DNA from: Actinoplanes sp. DH11
GTDB lineage: Bacteria > Actinomycetota > Actinomycetes > Mycobacteriales > Micromonosporaceae
DNA: 64,000 nt
Direction of reading: 5' to 3'
Assembly: GCF_020873875.1 (NCBI RefSeq)
Contig: NZ_JAHWGU010000028.1
Coordinates: 1 to 64,000, forward strand
Part shown: positions 32,032 to 40,232 of the stretch, in pieces
Position numbering within the stretch: the first letter of the stretch is position 1
How the letters are laid out: each line of letters begins with the position of its first letter
Notes under the pieces: model-generated
Databases searched by the model: none
Told to the model about the DNA's origin: nothing
Seen by the model: only the letters and a program-made list of their open reading frames with translations
Made by a program: the position numbers and the translations under genes

Positions 32032-34194
32032 TCAGCCGTAGAAACTGCCGTCCGACGGATAGATGTTGTACGGGATGCGGTTGTTGCGCAGGCAGTCGAG
32101 CAGGTCCTGCGGGATGTCCAGGGTGCCGTCGGCGTTGGGCAGGAAGTGCCACAGCACCTCGCCGACCTTCTGGTTGTCCAGCGCCCACCGATCCTGCTGG
32201 CACTGCTTGAGGTACTTCGGCGGGGCGTCCTTCTTGCCCGGGTGCGGGGTGCCGGTCTTCACCTCGTGCAACTTCAGCGGCGGCCCGTCCTCCAGGAAGT
32301 CGGGTTCCCGGGCGGCGTTCGGGTACGGGATGTCGCCGGTCTTGAAACTGCCCCGGTTGCCGATCTTGCCGGTCTTGCCCTTGAGGATCTCCTCGACCAG
32401 GTACTGCTCGCCCTTCTTCCAGCCACGGATCCACGGCACCGCGGCCGGCGGGGGCGGGGCCGCCGAGGTCAGCGCGTCGGCCAGCCGGTTCAGGCTGTTG
32501 TTCTTCGACGCCGCCATGCGCAGCACGATCGCGTCCTGGAACCCGGCGTCGGTGAACCGGCCGTACCGTCCCACGAAGATCGCCTTGATCGCATTGATCT
32601 TCACGGCGTCGGAGATCTTGTTGTACTTCGCGACGAACAGGACCACCTTGTCGAGCCGATGCACGAACCGGGCCACGAACTTCGCGGCCTTGCCCGGGAT
32701 CGCCACCGCGTCACCGACGTAGGGCACGATGCCCAGCACACTGAGGCCGGCACCCACCCAGTCCTGGTTGATCAGGCCCGCGATCGTGTCCCGCAGGTCC
32801 GCGAGCCCACCCAGCACCCAGCCCACCACCGGGATCAGGCTCAGCCCGCCCGAACACAGGTAACCCGACAGCCACGCCATCGAGTCCTTCGGCTTGAAGT
32901 CACCGGCGATCAGACCCACCACGAAGTCGGTGACGTACGTCCACTTGCTGATCCGCTCGTCCGCCACCCGCGGGTCCAGGCCCTGGTCCTCGGCGTGCGC
33001 GATCTCGTACGCGTCGGCGATCGCATCACTGTCGGTGTCCGCCGCCAGCGGATCCGTGTAGTGCTCACTGATCTCCGTCAGGTCACCGAGGCCGTCACCG
33101 TCGGAGTCTGGGTTGGCCGGATCCGTCTCGGTGTCGTCGACCTCCGTGGTGTCCAGCAACCCGTCGCCGTCGGTGTCGGTGTCGGTGGGCGCGGTCGGCA
33201 CCGGCGCCGTCGGCTCACTGACCGGCGGGGGAGGGTTGTCCGCCACCAGCGGGTCACGGCCCTGGGCGATCTCCGCGCCGTCGGCCAGGCCGTCGCCGTC
33301 GGTGTCCGGGTCGGTCAGCCGCGTACCCAGCTCCTGCTCGCGCAGATTGCTCAGGCCGTCGCCGTCGGTGTCCTGCGCGCCGTCGTTCGTGCCGTCGTCG
33401 TCGGAGTCCGGGTCGTTGGGCCGGGTGAACGTGGCCAGCTGCTCGATCTCCGTCAGATCGGTGAGCTGGTCACCGTCGGAGTCGGCGATCAGCGGGCTCG
33501 ACCCGAACCGCAGCTCGGTGACGTCGACGACCCCGTCCGCGTCCTTGTCGCCCTCGTAGGTGATGCCGAACCGGCCCAGAACCGCGAACCCGTGCTTCCA
33601 CGCCGCCAGGTTCGCCTCGGTGGCGTCCTCCGGGTCGGCCTCGCGCAGCTGCTCGTCGGCGTCCCGGAGCGCGCTCTTCGCCCGCTTGACGTCGTCCTGC
33701 GCCGTGGCCAGCCCCGCCGGCGCGGCCGGTGCCGGGACGATGATCTTCCACGGGTTGACGATCGCCTCGGCGTCCTGGATCGACGCGTCCGCCAGCAACC
33801 GGATCCCGGTCAGCGTCCCGACGAGCGCGTCCGCGAACGGCTTGCGGTCCTCGGCCTCGTCCTCCAGCAACTCCAGGTACGGCTCGAAGTGCCCGAACAC
33901 CACCTTGGTGTCCGCCGTGCTCTTCAGCCGGGCACCGTCGAAGTACCGGGTGTCCAGGTCGCTGAGGACCGGCTGAAGCGTGGTCTGGATCGTCTTGGCG
34001 CTCAGCAGCGGACGCACCCGCTCCGCGGCCTCGCGGATGTAAGTGGGCGCGTCCTGCTGGTACTTCGTGGCCGGAATCTTCGTGACCGCGGACTCCCAGT
34101 CCACGTCGTCGGCGTAGGCCGGCGACGCGAACAGGAAACCGGTGGTCAGCAGAGCGGCGGACCCGATGATCCCCACTCTTCGGGCAGCGCGCAT
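32032..34194 (-). CDS. Secreted calcium-repeat protein with PD-(D/E)xK nuclease-like C-terminal domain (putative polymorphic toxin)
   Basis: 720 residues. A Sec signal peptide (RAARRVGIIGSAALLTTGFLFASPAYA) is followed by a helical domain (30-205). Acidic thrombospondin type 3-like repeats (DTDGDGLxD) follow at about 215-400. A hydrophobic glycine-rich stretch (420-510) resembles a pre-toxin segment. The C-terminal domain (590-720) has D632 in REPDFL, E644 and K646 in HEVKTG, and QQDRW (666-670), the arrangement of restriction-endonuclease-fold nucleases. A repeat scaffold with a nuclease tip and a small downstream gene is the polymorphic toxin plan. Nuclease activity is inferred. The start at 34194 has GGGGAGG four bases upstream. 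Confidence 0.75.
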   Translation of the reverse strand: MRAARRVGIIGSAALLTTGFLFASPAYADDVDWESAVTKIPATKYQQDAPTYIREAAERVRPLLSAKTIQTTLQPVLSDLDTRYFDGARLKSTADTKVVFGHFEPYLELLEDEAEDRKPFADALVGTLTGIRLLADASIQDAEAIVNPWKIIVPAPAAPAGLATAQDDVKRAKSALRDADEQLREADPEDATEANLAAWKHGFAVLGRFGITYEGDKDADGVVDVTELRFGSSPLIADSDGDQLTDLTEIEQLATFTRPNDPDSDDDGTNDGAQDTDGDGLSNLREQELGTRLTDPDTDGDGLADGAEIAQGRDPLVADNPPPPVSEPTAPVPTAPTDTDTDGDGLLDTTEVDDTETDPANPDSDGDGLGDLTEISEHYTDPLAADTDSDAIADAYEIAHAEDQGLDPRVADERISKWTYVTDFVVGLIAGDFKPKDSMAWLSGYLCSGGLSLIPVVGWVLGGLADLRDTIAGLINQDWVGAGLSVLGIVPYVGDAVAIPGKAAKFVARFVHRLDKVVLFVAKYNKISDAVKINAIKAIFVGRYGRFTDAGFQDAIVLRMAASKNNSLNRLADALTSAAPPPPAAVPWIRGWKKGEQYLVEEILKGKTGKIGNRGSFKTGDIPYPNAAREPDFLEDGPPLKLHEVKTGTPHPGKKDAPPKYLKQCQQDRWALDNQKVGEVLWHFLPNADGTLDIPQDLLDCLRNNRIPYNIYPSDGSFYG

Positions 34195-34310
34195 GAAGCC
34201 TCCCCGTATTGACAACTGCCGATTGACAGCCGCGGGGAAGGTTATCGACGCGCCTCTATTGAATCAATGGGCCGTTCAGGTCGGTTGCCCCCCGGCCGGC
34301 ACACAGCACA

Positions 34311-34347
34311 GGGGCCGGCGCGGCAGGGTGTGTGCCACGCCGGCCCC
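34311..34347. terminator. GC hairpin after the small lipoprotein gene
   Basis: GGGGCCGGCG (34311-34320) pairs exactly with CGCCGGCCCC (34338-34347) across a 17-nt loop. It lies 38 bp downstream of the lipoprotein stop and upstream of the toxin-like gene, so it probably isolates the two leftward units. Confidence 0.65.
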
Positions 34348-34385
34348 CGGCGTCGTCCTACATCAGCGGTCCGACCGCCCTCAGC

Positions 34386-34529
34386 TCAGTCGTCGTCACC
34401 ACCGTCGTCGCCGTCATCATCATCGTCATCCCCGTCGCCCCCACCCGGGCAACCCGTCAACGTCAGCAGCCCCGCCGCCGCAGCCCCGAGGAACAAGGCC
34501 CGACGACTCATCGAACGGTCGTCATCCAT
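34386..34529 (-). CDS. Small acidic lipoprotein
   Basis: 47 residues. MSRRALFLGAAAAGLLTLTGC is a lipoprotein signal with lipobox LTGC and a twin-arginine-like SRR; the mature part is only PGGGDGDDDDDDGDDGGDDD, almost pure Asp and Gly. Such an anchor would present a strongly negative, potentially cation-binding tail on the outer face of the membrane. The first ATG (34529) overlaps the end of the upstream hydrolase gene by 8 bp, so the two are co-transcribed. No family is recognised. Confidence 0.7.
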   Translation of the reverse strand: MDDDRSMSRRALFLGAAAAGLLTLTGCPGGGDGDDDDDDGDDGGDDD

Positions 34530-35289
34530 GCGCGGATTCTCGCAGCCCGGCGCCGCCCGCGCGAGGACCCGGCACCCGTTCCACACGAGTGAACAACATC
34601 CGGCACGTCGAACCACTGGCAAACGTCACCGGACGCACGAACCGCAGATCATGGCGCGCCGGCTCGATCGCATCCGCCCAGTTCAGATCGAACCGGCACA
34701 GGACCGGCTGCAACTCCTCGCGCCCCGCCGCCACCAGCGCCTCATGGAACAGGCAGCGACGCACATCCAAGACGTACGAATCATGATCGTCCACCGGCCG
34801 CTCGAACCGGAACGACGGACCAAAGTACGACCGCTCCCGCTCCTTGCTCACCGCGACCAGCGCCGCGAACGCATCACCGGCACGATCCAGCACCTCCCGC
34901 GTACCGGCGAGAATGTCCGCCCGCAACGGGGCGTTGAGACAGTCCTCCGCGACCGCCGCCGCCCCGGCCGCACCGGACACCGGCGCGAGAACGTCGTACA
35001 CCGCGACCGCCAACGCCGTGAACCGCAGATTCGCCGCATCCATCGGGTTCGCGACAAGTGGCCGCCATCGCACCTCCAGCTCGGCGAGCCGGTCCCGCAC
35101 CAGATCCTCGACGGGCCGCTCCGCGGCGGTGCTGTCCGGCCCCTCCCCGGCGGGGTCGGCGGGGCGCTCCCCGGCGGGGTCGGAGGGCCGCTCTTGGATG
35201 GCCTCGGAGCCGAGCAACTCCCGCAGGCGCACGAAGAACGCCCGCTCGATGATCGGCGTCCAGTCGACAGGGTCGTACTGATCCTTCAT
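34522..35289 (-). CDS. L-2-amino-thiazoline-4-carboxylic acid hydrolase family protein
   Basis: 255 residues. The C-terminal half carries VDDHDSYVLDVRRCLFHEALVAAGREELQPVLCRFDLNWADAIEPARHDLRF, the conserved core of the ATC hydrolase family (PF14196), including its two cysteines. The reference enzyme opens 2-amino-thiazoline carboxylate to S-carbamoylcysteine; most actinobacterial members have no tested substrate. Residues 33-58 contain a repeated PAGERPADPAGEGP linker. It is the first gene of a pair with the small lipoprotein. Confidence 0.82.
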   Translation of the reverse strand: MKDQYDPVDWTPIIERAFFVRLRELLGSEAIQERPSDPAGERPADPAGEGPDSTAAERPVEDLVRDRLAELEVRWRPLVANPMDAANLRFTALAVAVYDVLAPVSGAAGAAAVAEDCLNAPLRADILAGTREVLDRAGDAFAALVAVSKERERSYFGPSFRFERPVDDHDSYVLDVRRCLFHEALVAAGREELQPVLCRFDLNWADAIEPARHDLRFVRPVTFASGSTCRMLFTRVERVPGPRAGGAGLRESAHG

Positions 35290-35412
35290 GGTGGTGCCTC
35301 TCCGGTCAGGGCCACGCTCGGTTACCCCGTGTGGCCCGGGTGACCAGCGCGCTCCACCACCGACCGGCGCTGCTTTCCTCCCATCATCGCCACCGCGTCA
35401 AGGCCCACCGGC

Positions 35413-36360
35413 TCACGCCAGCTCGCGCAACACCCGATTCGTCCGGTTGGCCCGCACCGCCGCCCGCTGCTGATCCGCCGTCACCTCGATATAGCTCTGC
35501 GACGTCGCCAGCGACGCATGCCCCATCAACCGCATGATCTCCGACGCGTTCGCCCCGTCCTCCGCCAGCCGCGTCGCGAACGTGTGCCGCAACGCGTGCA
35601 ACTGCGCCCCCCGCGGCACCCGGTCACCGATCCCGGCCCGGCGATAACAGGCCCGCACCAGATATTGCAGCCCACCCCGCTGCAACGCCACACCCTGCCG
35701 ATCCACCAGCAGGGGAGCGGTCTGACCCACCCGCCCGAACCGCACCCGCCGCGAATCCAGATAACGCCCCACCGCAGCATCCAGACCGGAATCGATCGGC
35801 ACCACCCGAGGCCGCCCACCCTTACCCGACACCTCGATGCGGCGCTCACCGTCCCGGCCACCCACCGAACCCACCCGCAACGCCAGCATCTCCGACAACC
35901 GCAGACCCGCACACAACGCCAGCGCCAGCACCAGCACATCCCGCTCCGGCCACGGATCCCGCTGCCGCTCATCAGCCGTGTTCACCGTGCGTAACAACAG
36001 CTCCGGCGTGTCCTCACCCTTGAGCGGCTTGGGGGAGAGGGCCACCTGCCGCGGCTTGTCCACCGCCGACATCGGATTGCCGGCCACCACGCCCTCGGTC
36101 ACCAGGAAGGTGAAGAACGCATTCCACGACGACCAGGCCCGGGAGACGGAAGCGGGGGCGCGGTCCGCCGCGAACCGGGCGAACGCGGACCGCAGCACGC
36201 GAGGGGAGAGGTCACTCACGGTGAGCGGCGCGGGATCGGCGAGTTGCAGGATCAGAGCCAGATCCCGGCGGTACGCGGAAAGCGTGTGCACCGACGGTTT
36301 CCGAACAGCCCGAGCCGCCAAGAACTCGTCCACATGCGCCGTAATCCCAGTGTGATGCAT
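35413..36360 (-). CDS. Tyrosine recombinase (XerC/XerD-like)
   Basis: 315 residues. The N-terminal SAM-like core-binding domain (1-100) includes LSAYRRDLALILQL. The catalytic set is complete: Arg154 (GLRLSE), Lys180 (SGKGGRP), His255 and Arg258 (HALRH), His281 (MGHASL) and Tyr290 (SYIEVT). Length and layout are XerC/D-like rather than phage-integrase-like. The ATG at 36360 lies inside a perfect 11-6-11 palindrome (36352-36379); an ATG at 36369 would add three residues. There is no Shine-Dalgarno. A dif-like site lies about 0.6 kb upstream. No excisionase, replication or conjugation genes accompany it. Confidence 0.92.
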   Translation of the reverse strand: MHHTGITAHVDEFLAARAVRKPSVHTLSAYRRDLALILQLADPAPLTVSDLSPRVLRSAFARFAADRAPASVSRAWSSWNAFFTFLVTEGVVAGNPMSAVDKPRQVALSPKPLKGEDTPELLLRTVNTADERQRDPWPERDVLVLALALCAGLRLSEMLALRVGSVGGRDGERRIEVSGKGGRPRVVPIDSGLDAAVGRYLDSRRVRFGRVGQTAPLLVDRQGVALQRGGLQYLVRACYRRAGIGDRVPRGAQLHALRHTFATRLAEDGANASEIMRLMGHASLATSQSYIEVTADQQRAAVRANRTNRVLRELA

Positions 36361-36379
36361 AAGCACCATTATGCATCAC
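36352..36379. other. Perfect 11-6-11 Xer-type palindrome at the recombinase start
   Basis: GTGATGCATAA and TTATGCATCAC are perfect 11-bp inverted arms around GCACCA. Total length (28 bp), spacer (6 bp) and the inner CATAA/TTATG ends match the architecture of dif sites. It overlaps the start codon of the recombinase. It could be the recombinase's own crossover site, an operator it binds to repress itself, or both. Confidence 0.65.
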
Positions 36380-37400
36380 TTATAGCCGTTTGCGCAGCTG
36401 GGCCGGTTATCCATCGCACGATCAGATGGATCCGCCGACCCGTCATCGGCCGCAGCGCGCCGGTCGCACACACGCACGCGGCTACACCGAGTTAGAAGAT
36501 CTTGCAGTGCTGCGGTCAGCGCTCATGCGCGTGTGCTCACCCATCCGGCCGGGCGGGGAGAGGGCCGCCCGCCGCAAGCCGGCGGAACAGCGCGGCGGGC
36601 CCGCCATGGTGAGGCGCAGCGCGAAGCTGCCACCGCCCGGCGCAAGAGGGTGATTCCGCAAACCCCATCCGGAGCTGCCCGGCCGCGGTCGGGTCGCCCT
36701 CGCGGCGGCTACGCCATTCCAGTCCTGCACCCGGCGATCTTCCTCAGACCCGTGCTGAGCCAGAGACCCGTGCTGAGCCAGCGCCGCCTGTCGGCATCGA
36801 ACCGGCACTCGCGTCGACTCGTTCTTGCCATGATGCTCTGCTCCAGGCCCACAGTCGGACCCCGGTTCATGCCGGCGGCGCGGAGGAGTGTTCGCGCAGC
36901 TGTAACCCGCGAAAACGCCCGGGGCGAACCCCTCTCAGAAGGCCCCTCACTGAGCCGAGTTGACATAATGTAGATTATCGACCAGAAAAATATAGGCAGG
37001 TGGGCAGCCACTCGCACCGCGGTCGACTCCGATCATCGCGTACCGCCTCGCGCATGCCGCCCGCGCAGCACACGGTCGACGACGCTGCCCCGGCTGCGCG
37101 CACAGCGATCCTCGATTGGTTACGCCAGGAACGATGCACGACTCCGGCGGACTGACCGGACTATCTACCCACCGAACGGCTCACGGCGATGGCCCTCGGC
37201 CACGCCGGGCGTCAGACGTGCTGGTGCCGTCCGCACGGCGGATCGCGGTTGGGACCGCGCGAGAGAGCCCAAGCCAGGAGACACCACACCACCCGGGCGG
37301 CGCGCCCGTGGCAATGACGGGGGCTGGCGGATCCCTGCGTGCCCCGTATTCCGCTCCCCCGCTTCGCCACTGGCGCGCCCAGCTCCATCACGCTCTGTGG
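36380..37400. other. 1.0-kb gene-free region next to the recombinase
   Basis: No open frame here has recognisable protein content. It contains a palindrome GGCGGGCCCGCC near 36592, an 18-bp tandem duplication AGACCCGTGCTGAGCCAG (about 36747-36782), the dif-like site at 36958 and a local AT-rich stretch (36960-37005) unlike the rest of the window. Confidence 0.6.
36958..36985 (-). other. dif: Candidate chromosomal dif site
   Basis: On the reverse strand the 28 bp read as arm CTGGTCGATAA, spacer TCTACA and arm TTATGTCAACT. The second arm differs from the Bacillus subtilis XerD arm TTATGTAAACT at one position and from the E. coli arm TTATGTTAAAT at two. The first arm ends in the conserved ATAA. 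The 11-6-11 geometry is exact. The site sits in a gene-free, locally AT-rich spot, as chromosome dimer resolution sites do, and would place this window at the replication terminus. Confidence 0.7.
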
Positions 37401-37898
37401 TTATGAAGAGTGTTCGGCGAGGTGTTTGAGGGTGCGCAGCTGTTTGCGGGCCATGATCAGGTCGCCGACGGAGCCGGCCAGGGCGATGATCGGGTGTGTG
37501 CGCATGACGACTTTGAGCAGCAGGCGAGTCGTGTCGTCGGGTTGGGGCACCAGGACGTAGGACAGGACGGCGCCCATGATGGTGCCGGTGAACTGCTCCC
37601 CCGGTGTGACGGAGAGTATCCGGCCCTGGGGGTGGCCGCCGGTGGCGGTGAAGGGTTCGCCGGGGCGTGGTTCGGGCAGGCCGGTGAGGTGCCGGGGTGA
37701 GGTGCGGCCGAGGTTGTCGAGCCAGTCGTAGGAGTAGGGCGCGAGCCGGATTTGGGTGACCCACGGCCAGAGCGTGGTGTGGGGTGCGCGGACGTGGACG
37801 CCTCGCCAGGCCTGCAGGGTGGGTGCGGTGACGTGGTCGTCGCACGGGTAGTGCCGTGTCGTTTCCTGGTCGGTGACTCCCCATCGATCGCCGAGCAT
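37401..37898 (-). CDS. SRPBCC-family protein
   Basis: 165 residues of START/SRPBCC fold. The pattern VRAPHTTLWPWVTQIRLAPYSYDWLDNLGR is typical of the polyketide-cyclase-like group, followed by strands ending in LLLKVVMRTHPI and a C-terminal helix (LIMARKQLRTLKHLAEHSS) that closes the cavity. It probably binds a hydrophobic ligand. The ATG at 37898 follows GGGGG closely; longer in-frame starts run into the divergent gene's promoter. Confidence 0.82.
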   Translation of the reverse strand: MLGDRWGVTDQETTRHYPCDDHVTAPTLQAWRGVHVRAPHTTLWPWVTQIRLAPYSYDWLDNLGRTSPRHLTGLPEPRPGEPFTATGGHPQGRILSVTPGEQFTGTIMGAVLSYVLVPQPDDTTRLLLKVVMRTHPIIALAGSVGDLIMARKQLRTLKHLAEHSS

Positions 37899-37980
37899 GT
37901 CCCCCACCCTGTCAGAAAACCTGCCAAGGGGCGGGCGGTGGCTCTTTCTGCGGGCCGGCCGCGTACCGAAAAATGGCGGG

Positions 37981-38727
37981 ATGCGTATCGCGGTGGTCTC
38001 CGATGTCCATGGGAATGTGCTGGCGCTGGATGCGGTGCTGGCGTCGATCGATGCGGAGGGTGTCGATCTGACGGTGAATCTGGGTGATCTGCTGTCGGGT
38101 TTCGTATGCCCGGCGGAGGCGGCGGATCGGCTCATGGCGGCGGATATGGTGACGGTGGCCGGTAATCACGAGCGGCAGTTGCTGACGTTCGCGCCGGAGG
38201 TGATGGGGCTGGCGGATCGGGTCGCCGACGAACAGCTCACGGTGGCGCATCGGGATTGGCTGGCGTCATTGCCGATGACGGTGGAGCCGGGGCCGGGGAT
38301 TCTGGCTTTTCACGGTACGCCGGGCGATGATCTGCAGTATCTGTTGCATTCGGTGGATCCGGTGGGTGGGGCGCGGGAGGCGACCGGCGGTGAGGTGGCG
38401 CAGCGGCTGGGTGACGTTTCCGGGTATTCGCTGCTGTTGTGCGGGCACACGCATGTGGCGGGTTCGCGGCGGCTGGGCAATGGTGCGCTGGTGGTGAATC
38501 CGGGAAGTGTGGGCTGGCCGGCGTATGCCGATGACACGCCGTTCCCGCATCGGATGGAAGCGGGTTCGCCGCATGCGCGGTACGCGGTGGTGGACGACGT
38601 CTCGGGGGTGTGGCGGGTGGAGTTCCGGCAGGTGGCGTACGACTGGGAGGCGGCGGCCGTGCGGGCGCGGGGATTCGGCCGTGCGGATGTGGCTTTCGCG
38701 TTGCGGCACGGGCGGGTGCCGGCGTGA
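37981..38727 (+). CDS. Metallophosphoesterase (YfcE/MJ0936-type)
   Basis: 248 residues. Metal-binding motifs appear in order: SDVHGN, LGDLLSG, GNHER, then GHTHVAGSR. It also has FHGTPGDDLQYLL. This is a compact calcineurin-like phosphodiesterase of the YfcE type, with all dimetal ligands present. The ATG at 37981 starts directly at RIAVVSDVHGN. Its stop overlaps the start of the VOC gene by 4 bp (GTGA). Confidence 0.92.
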   Translation: MRIAVVSDVHGNVLALDAVLASIDAEGVDLTVNLGDLLSGFVCPAEAADRLMAADMVTVAGNHERQLLTFAPEVMGLADRVADEQLTVAHRDWLASLPMTVEPGPGILAFHGTPGDDLQYLLHSVDPVGGAREATGGEVAQRLGDVSGYSLLLCGHTHVAGSRRLGNGALVVNPGSVGWPAYADDTPFPHRMEAGSPHARYAVVDDVSGVWRVEFRQVAYDWEAAAVRARGFGRADVAFALRHGRVPA

Positions 38728-39446
38728 TCGTGCGGTGGGTGACGGGTTTTCTGGATACGCCGGCGCCGGGTGCGGCGGTGGCGGAGGCGTTCTGGCTGGC
38801 GGTGACGGGTTCGGTGTTGTCGCCGCGGCGGGGGCCGTGCGTGACGCTGCTTCCGGAGAAGGGTGACGCCTATCTGCGGGCGCAGGTGGTGGGTGATTCC
38901 CCGGCGCGGGCGCATCTGGATCTGCACGTGGACGATCCGGGTGCGGCGGTGGGTGCGGTGGTGGCGCTGGGTGCGGTGGTGACGTTCGAGGAGCCGGGTC
39001 TGGTGGTGTTGCGTTCCCCGGCCGGTATCGCGTTCTGTCTGGTGCCGTGGGAGTACGAGCGGGAATTGCCGTTGCCGGTGCGGTGGGACGGTCCGCAGAG
39101 CAGCATCGTGGACCAGTTGTGCCTGAATGTTCCGGCGCCTTTCTACGCGCGGGAGTTGGTGTTCTGGTCGGAGGTGACCCGGTGGGAGCGGCGGGCCTCG
39201 GATCTGCCGGAGTTCACGTTCTTGGAGCCGCCGGCGCGGATGCCGGTGCGGTTGCTGGTGCAGCGCACCGGTGAGGGGCCGCCGGGGGTGCATGTGGATC
39301 TGGCGTGTGACGAGGTGGATGCCGAGGTCGCGAGGCATGTGGCGCTGGGGGCGTCGGTGGTGCGGCGGGTGCCGCGGGATTGGACGACGTTGCGGGATCC
39401 GGTGGGCCGGGAGTACTGCGTGACGGCCCGGTCCCCGTTTAAATGA
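38724..39446 (+). CDS. VOC-superfamily (glyoxalase-like) protein
   Basis: 240 residues with two betaalphabetabetabeta modules. Module 1 ends AHLDLHVDDPGAAVGAVVALGA and GIAFCLVPWE; module 2 contains VHVDLACDEVDAEVARHVALGA and DPVGREYCV. Both follow the glyoxalase_6 pattern common in actinomycetes. The GTG overlaps the phosphoesterase stop, so the two genes are coupled. The substrate is unknown. Confidence 0.85.
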   Translation: MIVRWVTGFLDTPAPGAAVAEAFWLAVTGSVLSPRRGPCVTLLPEKGDAYLRAQVVGDSPARAHLDLHVDDPGAAVGAVVALGAVVTFEEPGLVVLRSPAGIAFCLVPWEYERELPLPVRWDGPQSSIVDQLCLNVPAPFYARELVFWSEVTRWERRASDLPEFTFLEPPARMPVRLLVQRTGEGPPGVHVDLACDEVDAEVARHVALGASVVRRVPRDWTTLRDPVGREYCVTARSPFK

Positions 39447-39531
39447 TCACTTCGGTGTGGTGGCGGGTTTCTGTCGGTGGGTGCTGGTAGAAAGAGGGCG
39501 CTCTCATACAGGCGTACGAAGGTGGTTGGGG

Positions 39532-40215
39532 ATGGCGGCGCTGAGCGCGGAGGACATACAGGGCATCGAGACGGCTCTGGCGGCAGGGCGCAAGCCGAAA
39601 GTGCAGTTCACCGAGTCGGCCGGGCAGATCGCCGGGCAGATAGGTCAGGTGGTGGGCCTGACGGATCGGTCCGAGTCGGACGAGTTCGTGGTGGTGCGGT
39701 TCGGGCGTGACGAGCTGCCCTTCTCCCCCGGTGACCTGCAGATCGCCCCGCGCGGTGCGGTGGCGGCCAAGAAGGCCGTGCCGGCTGTGGCGCCACCGGC
39801 GGAGCCGGAGCTGACCGGCCCCGAATTCATGATCGACAAACCGCTGCCGCCGCAGCGCAAGGAGTCGCCGGCCCCCGCGAGGCCGGCGGCGGAGGGGACT
39901 GACGTGACGGCTCCGGCACCGCGCAAGGTGACGAAACCCGCGAAGGCCAAGCCGGGGCCGTCGCTGACGGTGACCCTGGCCTATGGCGACGGCGAGTGGA
40001 CCGTGGCCGCGCAGCAGGGCGCGAAGTCCTTGGCCCGGCCCTACGTGATTCGCCCGGCCGAGGCCTTGAAGATCGTCTCGCTGGTCGACGTGCCGGGGGT
40101 GCAGGACGCCGTCGAGCAGATCATGACCGCGGAGCGGGCGGAGGCGCAGGCCCAGGCGGAGCGGTTGCGGGCCGAGTTGGCCGAGGTGGAGGCGAGACTG
40201 GCCGAGCTGACCTGA
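39532..40215 (+). CDS. Conserved hypothetical protein with coiled-coil C-terminus
   Basis: 227 residues. The first 75 form a small beta-rich domain (KVQFTESAGQIAGQIGQVVGLTDRSESDEFVVVRFGRDELPFSPGDLQIAP). A proline/alanine/lysine-rich linker (80-145) follows, then a second small domain (LTVTLAYGDGEWTVAAQQGAKSLARPYVIRPAEALKIVSLVDVPGVQDAVEQI). The end is a charged coiled coil of Glu/Ala/Arg repeats (AERAEAQAQAERLRAELAEV). No signal peptide or membrane segment is seen and I recognise no family. The ATG at 39532 is favoured over an upstream GTG. Confidence 0.75.
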   Translation: MAALSAEDIQGIETALAAGRKPKVQFTESAGQIAGQIGQVVGLTDRSESDEFVVVRFGRDELPFSPGDLQIAPRGAVAAKKAVPAVAPPAEPELTGPEFMIDKPLPPQRKESPAPARPAAEGTDVTAPAPRKVTKPAKAKPGPSLTVTLAYGDGEWTVAAQQGAKSLARPYVIRPAEALKIVSLVDVPGVQDAVEQIMTAERAEAQAQAERLRAELAEVEARLAELT

Positions 40216-40232
40216 GGTCGCGGCCGGGCTCG

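Noticed and set aside
35413..36360. Prophage or conjugative element around the Xer-like recombinase
   Set aside because: No phage, excisionase, relaxase or replication genes flank it, and no att duplication is visible within the window.
36533..37406. Short open frames in the dif neighbourhood
   Set aside because: They have atypical composition, no ribosome site and no recognisable motifs, and they cross the dif-like site.
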